Shown: positions 1-7,114 of the stretch, in pieces | Numbering within the stretch: position 1 is the stretch's first letter | How the letters are laid out: each line of letters begins with the position of its first letter | Made by a program: the position numbers and the translations under genes | Notes under the pieces: model-generated | What the model was told of the DNA's origin: nothing | The model's database searches: none | Seen by the model: the letters and a program-made list of their open reading frames with translations, nothing else | From: Winslowiella toletana | GTDB taxonomy: Bacteria > Pseudomonadota > Gammaproteobacteria > Enterobacterales > Enterobacteriaceae | DNA: 64,000 nt | NCBI RefSeq assembly: GCF_017875465.1 | Contig: NZ_JAGGMQ010000001.1 | Location: forward strand, 992,001 to 1,056,000 | Direction of reading: 5' to 3'

Positions 1-342
1 CCAGTTGGTGAACTGCAACACCGCATTGACTGCCTGCAGCAGAGTTTCCACCTCGCCACTCTCGGCGTCAGCCAGGGTTTTCGCCCAGCGTCCGATATAC
101 ACTTCGGTTGGCGCCGGTGACTGTGCAAAGTAGATCGCCGCTGCCGCATATTCCGCACTGTCAGTACCGAAATCTGCGCCAATATCTTCAGCCGCAGAGT
201 ACAAACGGACACGTTCTGCGAGCGGGATCACCGTGGAGCTGCCGAGGATCAGCAGAGAACCAAAATTGCGGCCTGATGCGGCGGTGGGCGATAAGATCAC
301 ATCTACATTTACTACATTGGATACAGGTAAGCCCTGAGCCAT
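1..342 (-). CDS. DUF3383 family phage tail sheath-like protein (N-terminal part, cut by window edge)
   Basis: The reading frame opens with ATG at 342 and runs without a stop to the window edge, giving 114 residues. It starts MAQGLPVSNVVNVDV and continues with LILGSSTVIPL, AADFGT-like and YIGRW motifs. This pattern matches the DUF3383 family, which occupies the sheath position in contractile-tail phages and tail-like particles. A clear ribosome site (GGAGAATAACCT) precedes the ATG. It lies three bases after the upstream tail gene and so is probably translationally coupled to it. The rest of the gene, and probably the tail tube and baseplate genes, lie outside the window to the left. A sheath role is inferred from family and position. 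Confidence 0.8.
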   Translation of the reverse strand, partial: MAQGLPVSNVVNVDVILSPTAASGRNFGSLLILGSSTVIPLAERVRLYSAAEDIGADFGTDSAEYAAAAIYFAQSPAPTEVYIGRWAKTLADAESGEVETLLQAVNAVLQFTNW

Positions 343-345
343 AGG

Positions 346-903
346 TTATTCTCCAAAGAAAGTGACTGGCGCGTCTGCCAGCGTTTTAATGCCGTACTCG
401 CGGATAATTTTCCGCCCAAGGCGCAACGTCATGTCATAACGGCGCTGCCACTGGTTGTTAACGAGTTCGGGGGAAGAGGTAAGTTTTGAGCAGTCAAGCA
501 GCGACATACCCATGGTGTTGAATGTTGCACTGTTCTGGCTGACGGTGACGCCATCGCGAAACCGGGTGGCAATCTGCTGACCATTTGCGCCATAGAAGAG
601 AGCCTCACACTCGATAACTTCCTGACACTGCAGTTCGCCCCCCGCTGCGCCTTGCTGGACAAATGCCGGATTAGCGTCGCGGTCGAAACTGATAATGCCA
701 AAGGCGCACCAGTCCACTTCCGCTGCGGGTTGTTCCGCTTGCGTTGCAGGCCAGCGTGGCCTGACCCGATCCGCAGCCAGGCCGCTAAGCGCCTGAATCC
801 ACTGACCCAGCTGTTGCTCTAATGCCTCGTCGTAATCCGCGTCGGGAGTGGTCGGGGTAAGGTATCCCGGCGACGTCGTGTCATTGCTGCCGTTTGTAGC
901 CAT
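346..903 (-). CDS. phage neck/tail terminator-like protein (gp12/LIC_12616-type)
   Basis: A 185-residue protein with an acidic, Thr/Pro-rich start and a conserved-looking core including WIQALSGL, VDWCAFGI and IECEALFYG. Proteins of this type lie directly before DUF3383 genes in contractile phages and are annotated as tail or neck terminator proteins that cap the tail tube. The start is backed by AAAGAGGAG seven to eight bases upstream. It is the first structural gene after the lysis genes, from which it is separated by a short hairpin. No portal, terminase or capsid gene is seen nearby. The function is inferred from order and family resemblance, not from a catalytic motif. Confidence 0.65.
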   Translation of the reverse strand: MATNGSNDTTSPGYLTPTTPDADYDEALEQQLGQWIQALSGLAADRVRPRWPATQAEQPAAEVDWCAFGIISFDRDANPAFVQQGAAGGELQCQEVIECEALFYGANGQQIATRFRDGVTVSQNSATFNTMGMSLLDCSKLTSSPELVNNQWQRRYDMTLRLGRKIIREYGIKTLADAPVTFFGE

Positions 904-940
904 AGACTCCTCTTTGTTATCAACCTGCTGAACACAGGCG

Positions 941-966
941 AAAAAAAGCCCCGCGATAGCGAGGCT
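941..966 (-). terminator. intrinsic terminator between lysis and tail genes
   Basis: On the minus strand AGCCTCGC pairs with GCGGGGCT across the loop TATC (one G-U pair), followed by a run of seven T. It lies just after the Rz stop codon and before the tail-terminator gene. Tail genes must therefore be reached by read-through or antitermination. Confidence 0.7.
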
Positions 967-967
967 G

Positions 968-1423
968 TTACTGCTTCAGGCACTGCGTGTGGATGTATTG
1001 CTGCAAACCGTTTATTTGTGTGCCGGCGAGTTCGATACGTCTGCGGAGAGTGAAATAATCCCGTTGAGCGGCGTCAGCAAGTCGGGCGCGGGTTGCATCA
1101 TCCACGCTGGCGGCGGCTGAGGCGCTGCGCTGCTGACAGGTGGCGTTGAGCCGCAGCCGACGATGGCCAGCAGCGATATCGCGCTCAAGCTGGTCAATAC
1201 TGGCTTGTGCATTGGCTAACTCCTGTGTGTATTTGTGATCAAGAGCAGCGACGCTTTTCTGCCGACGCTGCATATCGTCGATGGTCTGCTGCCGGAGCAA
1301 CGCCTGCTGTTCAGCCCGTTGAAACTGGTGGTAATAGTGGCTGACCGCCTGCGCCAGGCAGGCAATCAGCGCCATCAGACAGACGCCAGCCAGCAGACGC
1401 CAGTACTTTAGTAGCCAGATCAT
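968..1423 (-). CDS. inner-membrane spanin Rz-like lysis protein
   Basis: A 151-residue protein with one N-terminal membrane segment (about residues 7-27) followed by a long Gln/Ala/Arg-rich helical, coiled-coil-like periplasmic part. This is the standard i-spanin layout. Spanins fuse inner and outer membranes in the last step of phage lysis. The gene overlaps the endolysin stop by four bases (ATGA at 1420-1423) and contains the o-spanin gene in another frame. That nesting is the strongest support for the call, since i-spanin sequences themselves are poorly conserved. Confidence 0.85.
   Translation of the reverse strand: MIWLLKYWRLLAGVCLMALIACLAQAVSHYYHQFQRAEQQALLRQQTIDDMQRRQKSVAALDHKYTQELANAQASIDQLERDIAAGHRRLRLNATCQQRSASAAASVDDATRARLADAAQRDYFTLRRRIELAGTQINGLQQYIHTQCLKQ
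1012..1212 (-). CDS. outer-membrane spanin Rz1-like lipoprotein, nested in Rz
   Basis: A 66-residue frame lies wholly inside the Rz gene in a different phase. It begins with MHKPVLTSLSAISLLAIVGC, a lipoprotein signal with lipobox IVGC. A short Pro-rich mature part follows (PPVSSAAPQPPPA), typical of Rz1 proteins. It would be anchored in the outer membrane and pair with the Rz periplasmic helix to complete lysis. An embedded, Pro-rich, lipobox-bearing frame in this position is very unlikely by chance. Confidence 0.85.
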   Translation of the reverse strand: MHKPVLTSLSAISLLAIVGCGSTPPVSSAAPQPPPAWMMQPAPDLLTPLNGIISLSADVSNSPAHK

Positions 1424-1959
1424 TGATCTATCCCCCAGCAGCTCAGCTCTGCTTCCTGATCGCGGCGTTCCACCTGGCCATAGCAGCCATTGGCCTGGCC
1501 GCGGGTTAACCGGCAGTCGCGTCCGCCATCATGTACCCACTGTTTGATCGCCGCGCAGGCGCCGCTGCGGTCACCCGCATTCAGCTTGCGATAAAAGGTG
1601 GAGGGGAAACATTTTCCGGGACCAATATTGTAGGGACAGAAGGAAGCGATTCCGGCCTTCTGCGGTGCAGTGAGCAGCACCTTCACATTGCGATCCACCC
1701 AGGCGATGGCTTTGCGGCTTTCAGTGGCATTCACTTCATCACAGCGGGCCTGCGACAATCTCAGTCCTGCTGTCACCGGCCTGCCATTGACACGGGTCAC
1801 GCCGCGACAAATGGTCCAGATGCCCGCGCTGTCACGATAAGCCGTGCGATAATTGCCCTCTTTCTCATTGAGAAACTGGTCGAGGATCACCGGCGCCGAA
1901 GCACCGCTGACCAGCAGAGCCACCACGGCTGCGCTGAGTTTTGATTTCAGTTTTGCCAT
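1420..1959 (-). CDS. SAR endolysin, glycoside hydrolase family 24 (P21-lysozyme type)
   Basis: A 179-residue muramidase that cleaves peptidoglycan to release particles. The N-terminus (residues 1-30) is a weakly hydrophobic, Ala/Gly/Ser-rich signal-arrest-release segment. The catalytic triad spacing of P21-type lysozymes is exact: Glu34, Asp43 and Thr49 in EGNYRTAYRDSAGIWT. Cys51 follows directly, matching the regulatory cysteine of the P21 enzyme. The holin gene ends immediately upstream (1960), and Rz overlaps the stop by four bases, so this is a compact lysis cassette. The C-terminus is Cys-rich (DCRL, GCYG, SCWG). Confidence 0.92.
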   Translation of the reverse strand: MAKLKSKLSAAVVALLVSGASAPVILDQFLNEKEGNYRTAYRDSAGIWTICRGVTRVNGRPVTAGLRLSQARCDEVNATESRKAIAWVDRNVKVLLTAPQKAGIASFCPYNIGPGKCFPSTFYRKLNAGDRSGACAAIKQWVHDGGRDCRLTRGQANGCYGQVERRDQEAELSCWGIDQ

Positions 1960-2259
1960 TTACGCCTCGGTTTTTGTCATGGCGTCAGAAATGACCGCGA
2001 TGGCGCCAGGACGCTGTTCACAGGGTTTTTCCTGTGCATCGCGGATATAGTTTTCAATCAGTTGCGTGCGGCGTGCATCTTCCCGGCGCTTTGCCCGGGC
2101 ATCAAAACGCCCGCTGATATACGACGCCACCGAGATTGCGACACCGAACACACCAAAAATAAAATAGGCCAGATCCTGCGTCGTCCATCCCAGCGCCGCC
2201 GCAATGGTCGCCAGCCACGCAAAAAACTGGGTGACAATATTTCCGGAATGGGCGTTCAT
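1960..2259 (-). CDS. phage holin (two-segment class)
   Basis: With the start at MNAHSGNIV (2259) the protein is 99 residues. A longer frame opens at 2346, but 2259 is preceded by a good AGGTGG ribosome site and gives the expected length. Two membrane segments are visible, around FFAWLATIAAALGW and LAYFIFGVFGVAISVASYI. A charged, Arg/Lys/Asp-rich C-terminal tail follows (GRFDARAKRREDARR). The holin forms membrane lesions that trigger or allow endolysin activation. It is the first gene of the lysis operon, about 230 bases downstream of a near-consensus promoter. Confidence 0.85.
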   Translation of the reverse strand: MNAHSGNIVTQFFAWLATIAAALGWTTQDLAYFIFGVFGVAISVASYISGRFDARAKRREDARRTQLIENYIRDAQEKPCEQRPGAIAVISDAMTKTEA

Positions 2260-2492
2260 TTTGTGATTTTCCACCTCTGATTTTCCGTTGTGCTGTGAGC
2301 AGAAAAAATCAGGCAGCCTGCGGTCCGTTAGTTTAACTTTCAGCAAGTTGCTTTCGTGGTAACGAGTACCCGAAAGAAACTTTCGCTAATGAGCAGCATT
2401 GCCGTTCAACCCTGAACCCGCCGCGCTCCCGACGCATGGTTTAATGTCGCGCCGTTCGACTTATCTTCACGCTGTTGCGTTTCGATGAGTCA

Positions 2493-2521
2493 ATTTAAAA
2501 CCAAAGTTGTAATCATGTCAA
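2493..2521 (-). promoter_or_regulatory. near-consensus promoter of the lysis/tail operon
   Basis: On the minus strand TTGACA (2516-2521) is separated by exactly 17 bases from TTAAAT (2493-2498) and points towards the holin gene. The -35 box touches the operator palindrome at 2521-2534, and another GTTGTAAT half-site fills part of the spacer. A repressor bound there should block RNA polymerase. Confidence 0.75.
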
Positions 2522-2610
2522 CAACCATGGTTGTAATTAAAAATATAAATGGGATAAATGGTTGTTTTAAATATAATTAAAGTTGTAATTTATTTTTTTG
2601 ACGGTTGTTT
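2503..2610. promoter_or_regulatory. operator cluster for the phage-type repressor
   Basis: Five copies of a GGTTGT/GTTGTAAT half-site occur in the same orientation at about 2506, 2529, 2560, 2582 and 2603. One of them belongs to a perfect 14-bp palindrome, ACAACCATGGTTGT (2521-2534). The same half-site makes up the palindrome in the promoter of the repressor gene. This is direct evidence that one protein binds at both places. Confidence 0.7.
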
Positions 2611-2627
2611 TTGTGCGTCACAGAGAC

Positions 2628-2655
2628 AAAAAAGCCCGGCATTTTCGCCAGGCTT
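2628..2655 (-). terminator. intrinsic terminator of the repressor gene
   Basis: On the minus strand GCCTGGC pairs with GCCGGGC (one G-U) across GAAAAT, then TTTTTT. It sits about 20 bases past the repressor stop codon, insulating the repressor transcript from the lysis operon. Confidence 0.8.
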
Positions 2656-2676
2656 AATCGTTAATCAGCGGGGGGT

Positions 2677-3402
2677 TTACCAGAGGGTTGATGACCAGAA
2701 CACACGGCCAATCACTTCAATGCCCTGCATATCAGCTTCTTCATCCGGATATTCAGCGCTGTTATAGCTTCGGATCGCCAGCTTTTCCGGCCCGGTGCGG
2801 TACAGGAGTTTCAGTCGTTTCCAGCCGCCCTGGCTGATGGCGTAGAGTTTACCATCGACAATCTTCTTATCATTACAGTTCACGGCAACCACTGTCCCCT
2901 CAGGGATCACGGGTTCCATGCTATTACCATGGGCAGGAAAACATAATACGCCAGAACCATCTGTATTTACGCCGCTCCGGCGCATTGTCGCTTTAGAAAA
3001 ACGCAGCATAAATCCGTTATAATCCTCATCCGATACGCTGCCATCGCCACAGGCAAATTCGATATCCTTCAGAAAAGGAACCTCGATTTCATCGTCATCC
3101 AACGGGGTGTGTTTATCCCACGGGCTGACCGGGATCCATTCCGATTCCGGTGGTATGGTCGAGGATGCGTGATGGCCGCCATCGTCGTTACCGCGCATAG
3201 GGCCAATTTCATCCGCGAGCCAGTCAGTACGCACATCAAGCGCGCGCGCGATATCCCCGATGCGCGTCGAGCTTTTCGCTTTACCGGAAGTTAATTTTTG
3301 AATGGCGGCCTGAGTCACGCCAGCGCGCTGCGCCAGCCCGGTCTGGGTAAATCCCGCTTCTCGCATCGCGAGTTTCAAACGTTCAGCAAGTGTCATTTTC
3401 AT
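2677..3402 (-). CDS. S24-family (LexA/CI-like) phage repressor
   Basis: About 241 residues from MKMTLAERLK; the upstream extension of the frame is AT-rich promoter sequence. The N-terminal helix-turn-helix (TQTGLAQRAGVTQAAIQKL) is of the Cro/CI type. The C-terminal half carries the S24 self-cleavage fold: GNSMEPVIPEGTVV contains the catalytic Ser, and GKLYAISQGG is followed by a Lys-containing strand (WKRLKLLYR). A cleavage site of Ala/Cys-Gly type is plausible at FACGDGS. Such repressors are destroyed after RecA activation by DNA damage. It reads in the same direction as the lysis operon and probably controls both itself and that operon. ATG at 3396 is an alternative start. Confidence 0.9.
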   Translation of the reverse strand: MKMTLAERLKLAMREAGFTQTGLAQRAGVTQAAIQKLTSGKAKSSTRIGDIARALDVRTDWLADEIGPMRGNDDGGHHASSTIPPESEWIPVSPWDKHTPLDDDEIEVPFLKDIEFACGDGSVSDEDYNGFMLRFSKATMRRSGVNTDGSGVLCFPAHGNSMEPVIPEGTVVAVNCNDKKIVDGKLYAISQGGWKRLKLLYRTGPEKLAIRSYNSAEYPDEEADMQGIEVIGRVFWSSTLW

Positions 3403-3455
3403 GCCATAAAAATACAACCAAAGTAGTAGCCAGTCAAACAACTAAAGTACAGGGA

Positions 3456-3491
3456 TATATAACGACGGTTGTAAAAAATTACAACCGTCGT
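3456..3491 (-). promoter_or_regulatory. autoregulated promoter/operator of the repressor
   Basis: A perfect inverted repeat of 13-bp arms, ACGACGGTTGTAA (3462-3474) and its complement (3479-3491), has a four-A centre. On the minus strand TTGTAA inside the right arm (3479-3484) is 17 bases from TATATA (3456-3461), a good promoter facing the repressor gene. Repressor bound to the palindrome would cover the -35 box and spacer. Confidence 0.7.
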
Positions 3492-3511
3492 ATCTGTCAG
3501 CGTTCGATCAT

Positions 3512-3937
3512 TTACAGCAGATCCAGCTGCCGGTTTTCATCAGGTTTTTTACGCTTTTTCGGCAGTTTTTCCGCTGGCACGGGTCGCTGCATTTCCCGCC
3601 GCAGCCAGCATACAATCACCCCGACGACATAATCCTGCTGTGCAGCGCTCATCGTTTGTTGCGACGGAATGCCATGCCATTTACTCAGGCAGCCGCGGCA
3701 ACAGGTGGCAGTTGCATGCTGCGCAACAAACACCGGATGACCGCGCATCGGCGTCTGCTTGCCATCATTTTCCGGTTGCTCAGGGGCCAGCCGCTGCTTA
3801 ATAAAATCAGCCGCATGTTGCCTGACCACCTCTTCGCCCTTTTGCAGGCAATAGCTGTATTCAGCCCGCGCTAAATGGAATCGCTGGCGAAAAGGGGAGC
3901 GGGATAGCCGCAAAAACAGATCATCAACAGAGGACAT
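3512..3937 (-). CDS. DUF4186 family protein
   Basis: With ATG at 3937 (MSSVDDLFLRLSRSPFRQRFHL) the product is 141 residues. The core GKQTPMRGHPVFVAQHATATCCRGCLSKWHGIP is the hallmark of DUF4186, with a CCxxC cluster that may bind metal. The family is small, widespread in proteobacteria and of unknown function. The Lys-rich tail (LPKKRKKP) is probably disordered. It lies directly upstream of the repressor promoter and on the same strand. It may be the host gene bordering the phage-like element, or its first gene. Confidence 0.8.
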   Translation of the reverse strand: MSSVDDLFLRLSRSPFRQRFHLARAEYSYCLQKGEEVVRQHAADFIKQRLAPEQPENDGKQTPMRGHPVFVAQHATATCCRGCLSKWHGIPSQQTMSAAQQDYVVGVIVCWLRREMQRPVPAEKLPKKRKKPDENRQLDLL

Positions 3938-4095
3938 AGCAGTAAGACATGGGTGGCAGAGACAATAGTCTGATGATAGCAGCAGAGACGCGGTTGTCAT
4001 CACTCAGTCAGCGACCGAAAAGCGTTACAGCATGCTTGATTATTACGCAACAAAGAGGATAATCACCGCGTTTACAATGACCTGGCTAAACAATA

Positions 4096-4218
4096 ATGAG
4101 TACACTAGCAACTTTGGTTCTGGTTTTTCCTGCCGCATTTTTGTTGGGTTTTATCTACGGCGGACTTTATACACAGCGAAAAATGAAAAAAACCAGCCAG
4201 TCTGATACTGCAGAATAA
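4096..4218 (+). CDS. small single-pass membrane protein, 40 residues
   Basis: The frame encodes a hydrophobic stretch, LATLVLVFPAAFLLGFIYGGLY, followed by a basic and polar tail (QRKMKKTSQ). That is a textbook small inner-membrane protein. No strong ribosome site is seen, and another ATG at 4077 opens a competing frame with no membrane segment. I do not recognise the family. Confidence 0.4.
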   Translation: MSTLATLVLVFPAAFLLGFIYGGLYTQRKMKKTSQSDTAE

Positions 4219-4689
4219 TGCACTGGCGGCCTTAGCGGGAGGGTAAGCACTGGCGTCTGCGGCAGTGATCCCTCCGGTTACTAAATGCTATCCCTTAATT
4301 AACCTCTATTTTAACCGTCATTTAACAGCCATCAGATTCGCCAGTGTTGTATTAATATGCAAATGAACATTTTTTTGGCTAATTGAGACTGCCATATATT
4401 TTACGTACCTGGGTTAACACTATGTTGGCTAATCAATAATATTGCTGATAATATCCCGCCGTTCAATTTATGTACGTTCCCAACTCTCTTTCAGGCGTCA
4501 GCAACCCTGTAAGGGCGCTCTGCTGGCCGATCAAAAAGAGACCGCTTTCCCGCGCCAGCCCTGCTGCCTGCGGGACTTCATAGTGCTGAAAGCGTAAATA
4601 ATAAATAACACACCATTCGAATAAGATATTTTGCGAATCTCTTGCCCGAAGCAGCTAAACAGGTTACGATGATTTCAACCTATACTTAA
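4219..4689. other. 470-bp AT-rich intergenic region with a long stem-loop
   Basis: No convincing gene. At 4238-4275 GGAGGG and CACTG pair with CAGTG and CCCTCC to form a two-part stem-loop without a T run. TTGGCTAAT occurs twice (about 4376 and 4424). A -10-like TATACT (4681-4686) lies just before the ArcZ-like RNA. Confidence 0.4.
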
Positions 4690-4773
4690 GGACAGGTTTT
4701 TAGCCTGTCCCGACGATTTCCCTGGTGTTGGCCAAAGTGGCAACCCCTTACCTCAGGTAAGGGGATTTTTTTT
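4690..4773 (+). ncRNA. ArcZ-like Hfq-dependent small RNA
   Basis: Positions 4715-4732 read GATTTCCCTGGTGTTGGC, identical to the conserved seed of ArcZ (RyhA/SraH), the Hfq-binding small RNA that activates rpoS and represses motility genes. As in ArcZ, the seed's 3' half can fold back (GTTGGCCA with TGGCAAC). A strong terminator with eight T follows (CCCCTTACC / GGTAAGGGG). A 5' hairpin, GGACAGG/CCTGTCC (4690-4710), precedes the seed, and TATACT at 4681-4686 is a possible -10 box. The usual arcZ gene sits beside arcB, which is not here, so this may be a second, ArcZ-like copy. The exact 5' end is a guess. Confidence 0.72.
4744..4773 (+). terminator. terminator of the ArcZ-like RNA
   Basis: CCCCTTACCT pairs with AGGTAAGGGG around a very short loop and is followed by A and eight T. 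It is a strong Rho-independent terminator of the kind Hfq-binding RNAs end with. Confidence 0.85.
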
Positions 4774-4777
4774 GCCC

Positions 4778-4801
4778 AAAAAAAAGCGCTGCCATTGCGC
4801 T
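4778..4801 (-). terminator. minus-strand intrinsic terminator
   Basis: Read on the minus strand, AGCGC, loop AATGGCA and GCGCT are followed by eight T. It faces the ArcZ-like terminator back to back and would stop transcription coming from the AraC gene side. Confidence 0.65.
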
Positions 4802-5123
4802 AACCTTATAAATCACCACTGCGACTATACCAGGCAGTAAAATTATAAGATTAGCTTTCAGCGATTTATTACAGATGATAACCCTCGCCGTTTATATGTA
4901 TCTATTACTCACTTCATTAAGAATAAATTACTCACAATAAATTCTGCCAGTACAAAAACGGTGGCGGACTCCCGCCTCTATTTTTCCCGCATAAGTCACA
5001 ATGCCAAACTCCAGCTCACGACTGTGACCAGGAAAGGCCGCAATCATCGTGACAGCCATCAGATTTAGAAAGCGTTATCTTTATCTGAATAGATTGTTAT
5101 TTTTGCGGATGCCTGCCAGAGTT
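4802..5123. other. intergenic region, no clear gene
   Basis: AT-rich tail of the AraC transcription unit. A 43-codon minus-strand frame (4928-5059) is present but has no ribosome site and no recognised family, so it is not called. Confidence 0.4.
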
Positions 5124-5987
5124 TTAACGTCGCAGTATCGAAGGGGCATAACCAAACACGGTCTTAAAGCGGTTACTGAAGTGGCTGGCGGAGCTAAAGC
5201 CGCAGGCCAGCGCAATCTCGGTGAGAGGCAGTTGCGTATTCCGCACCAGCTGTTCAGCTTTTGCCATCCGCCGCTGCATCACATACTGATGTGGCGCCAG
5301 TCGGGTAGATTGCTTAAACATGCGCGCGAAATGGAATTCGCTTAAGCCTGCCTGCAACGCCAGTTCCGCCAGCGTCAGCGGCTGATCCAGCTGATCTTCT
5401 ATCCACGCCATGCTGTTACGCAATACCGTCGGCGCCAGTCCGCCGCGCACAGCGGGCAGCTTCCACAGCACTTCACTGTAATGCTGGAGAAGATGGGTCA
5501 TCAGGAGTGTGGTGGCGCTGCTCAGGGTCAGATGATTAGCGGCTTGTTGCCAGTCGCAACTCAGTAAAAACTGGCGATACAGCTGTGCAATATGGCTGTC
5601 GCTGCTAAAGACTTTTTCCTCAAGAGTGATAGTTGCCGGACTGCGATCCCAGATCTGTTCCGCCAGATGACGTAAATGCGCATCGGTGCAGTAGAGATGG
5701 ACAAAAGAGAGTTTCGAACGCACATCCCAGGTGGTTTCACTCTGTTCCGGCATCAGACAGAAGCGATCCGGCGCGCCGCCATTACGCCAGCCGCCAGGCG
5801 TTTTATGCCAGGTATCCTGCCCGCCATCGACATACAGACTCAGCGTATGGTGATCGCTGTATTGCGTCACGCAATCCCCGGCATTCGACCATGCCGCCAG
5901 TTGAATGCCCGAGCCAAGCTCAACGCTGCCATGCAGGCGCGCTTTATGCTGGCGTAGATTTTCAAAAGCGTGGTATGGCTTATTCAT
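5124..5987 (-). CDS. AraC-family transcriptional regulator
   Basis: With start MNKPYHAFENLRQHK (5987) the protein is 287 residues. The N-terminal half resembles a cupin-type sensor (GDCVTQYSDHHTLSLYVDGG). The C-terminal hundred residues hold the two helix-turn-helix motifs of the family: LTLAELALQAGLSEFHFARMF, and LTEIALACGFSSASHFSNRF before the usual GYAPS motif. It diverges from the exporter gene at 6170 across 180 bp and most likely regulates it. The ligand cannot be told from the sequence. Confidence 0.9.
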   Translation of the reverse strand: MNKPYHAFENLRQHKARLHGSVELGSGIQLAAWSNAGDCVTQYSDHHTLSLYVDGGQDTWHKTPGGWRNGGAPDRFCLMPEQSETTWDVRSKLSFVHLYCTDAHLRHLAEQIWDRSPATITLEEKVFSSDSHIAQLYRQFLLSCDWQQAANHLTLSSATTLLMTHLLQHYSEVLWKLPAVRGGLAPTVLRNSMAWIEDQLDQPLTLAELALQAGLSEFHFARMFKQSTRLAPHQYVMQRRMAKAEQLVRNTQLPLTEIALACGFSSASHFSNRFKTVFGYAPSILRR

Positions 5988-6169
5988 GCGGGCCTGGCTG
6001 AGGATGAAACAGGCGTCCAGTTTAAGCAGTGGCGCGCCCGTCCGCCAGCGCCAGCAACGGGGGACGCAGAAAAAAGCGCAAGAATTTGCAAGTGAACGCA
6101 AGCAGCTGAAAGTTTTGCCGCGCCTGAATCACGATAATGGCGACAAATCCTGTCTGAACGAGAAGCGAT

Positions 6170-7069
6170 ATGAACGCCCTGCTCTATATTCTGGTGGTGG
6201 TGATCTGGGGAACCACCTGGATTGCGATATTTATGCAGCAAGGGGTGGTGCCGGTTACGGTATCCATCTTCTGGCGCTTTCTGGTGGCGGCGCTGGCGAT
6301 GTTTATCGTCCTGACACTGCTGGGACGGCTGCGCCGCATCAGTCTGCGCGACCATCTGTTTTGTCTGTTGCAGGGCTGCTGCGTGTTTGGTTTTAACTTT
6401 CTCTGCTTTTACCATGCTGCCGCCTGGATCAGCAGCGGGCTGGAGTCGGTGATTTTCTCAATGGCAGTGTTGTTTAACGCGATTAACAGTATGTTGTTTT
6501 TTCGCCAGCGTCCACACGCCAACTTGCTGCCTGCCGCGGCTCTCGGTATCGCCGGGGTGATCGCACTATTCTGGCACGATCTGACGGCCACACAGCTGGC
6601 GCCGTCACTGCTGTCCGGTATCGGCCTGAGTGCCTTAGGTACCTATGGTTTCTCACTGGGGAATATGATTAGCGCACGCCATCAGCGACGCGGTCTGGAA
6701 ACGCTGTCGACTAACACTTACGCCATGTTTTATGGTGCGCTGGTGATGGGCGCGATTAGCCTGCTGCAAGGCGACAATTTTATGCCGGAGCTTAATCTGC
6801 GTTACCTCGGTTCGCTGTTCTATCTGGCTATTTTCGGCTCGGTGATTGGCTTTGGCGCTTACTTCACCCTGGTCGGACGTATTGGCGCCAGTCAGGCAGC
6901 TTACAGCACGCTGTTGTTTCCACTGGTAGCCCTGACGCTCTCCACGTTGTATGAAGGCTATATCTGGCACGCTAATGCAATTGCTGGACTGGTGATGATT
7001 CTGCTGGGGAATTATGTGATGTTTGCCAGGCCGGGAAAGCTGATTTGGCGGGGAAATAGGGCGGCATAA
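6170..7069 (+). CDS. DMT-superfamily (EamA) exporter
   Basis: A 299-residue inner-membrane protein with about ten hydrophobic helices arranged as two EamA repeats. The first opens with VVVIWGTTWIAI, the usual WGT signature. The second starts near SGIGLSALGTYGFSLGN. Such proteins export amino acids or other small metabolites. It diverges from an AraC regulator, suggesting inducible export. A terminator follows at 7088. The substrate is unknown. Confidence 0.88.
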   Translation: MNALLYILVVVIWGTTWIAIFMQQGVVPVTVSIFWRFLVAALAMFIVLTLLGRLRRISLRDHLFCLLQGCCVFGFNFLCFYHAAAWISSGLESVIFSMAVLFNAINSMLFFRQRPHANLLPAAALGIAGVIALFWHDLTATQLAPSLLSGIGLSALGTYGFSLGNMISARHQRRGLETLSTNTYAMFYGALVMGAISLLQGDNFMPELNLRYLGSLFYLAIFGSVIGFGAYFTLVGRIGASQAAYSTLLFPLVALTLSTLYEGYIWHANAIAGLVMILLGNYVMFARPGKLIWRGNRAA

Positions 7070-7087
7070 ATTAAGTATCTGGTTCGC

Positions 7088-7113
7088 GGCAAGCATCCCT
7101 GCTTGCCTTTTTT
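7088..7113 (+). terminator. intrinsic terminator
   Basis: GGCAAGCA and TGCTTGCC pair across TCCC and are followed by six T, ending the DMT transporter transcript just before the convergent small gene. Confidence 0.85.
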
Positions 7114-7114
7114 G

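Noticed and set aside
108..344. Plus-strand open frame of 78 codons at the left edge
   Set aside because: It is the antisense shadow of the DUF3383 gene, whose product is recognisable on the minus strand.
3495..3526. LexA-like CTGT...ACAG pair near the repressor promoter
   Set aside because: The half-sites are 16 bases apart, not the 8 needed for an SOS box.
4928..5059. Minus-strand 43-codon frame (starting MAVTMIAAFPGHSREL)
   Set aside because: No ribosome site, no recognised family, and length expected by chance. It could be re-examined if conserved in relatives.
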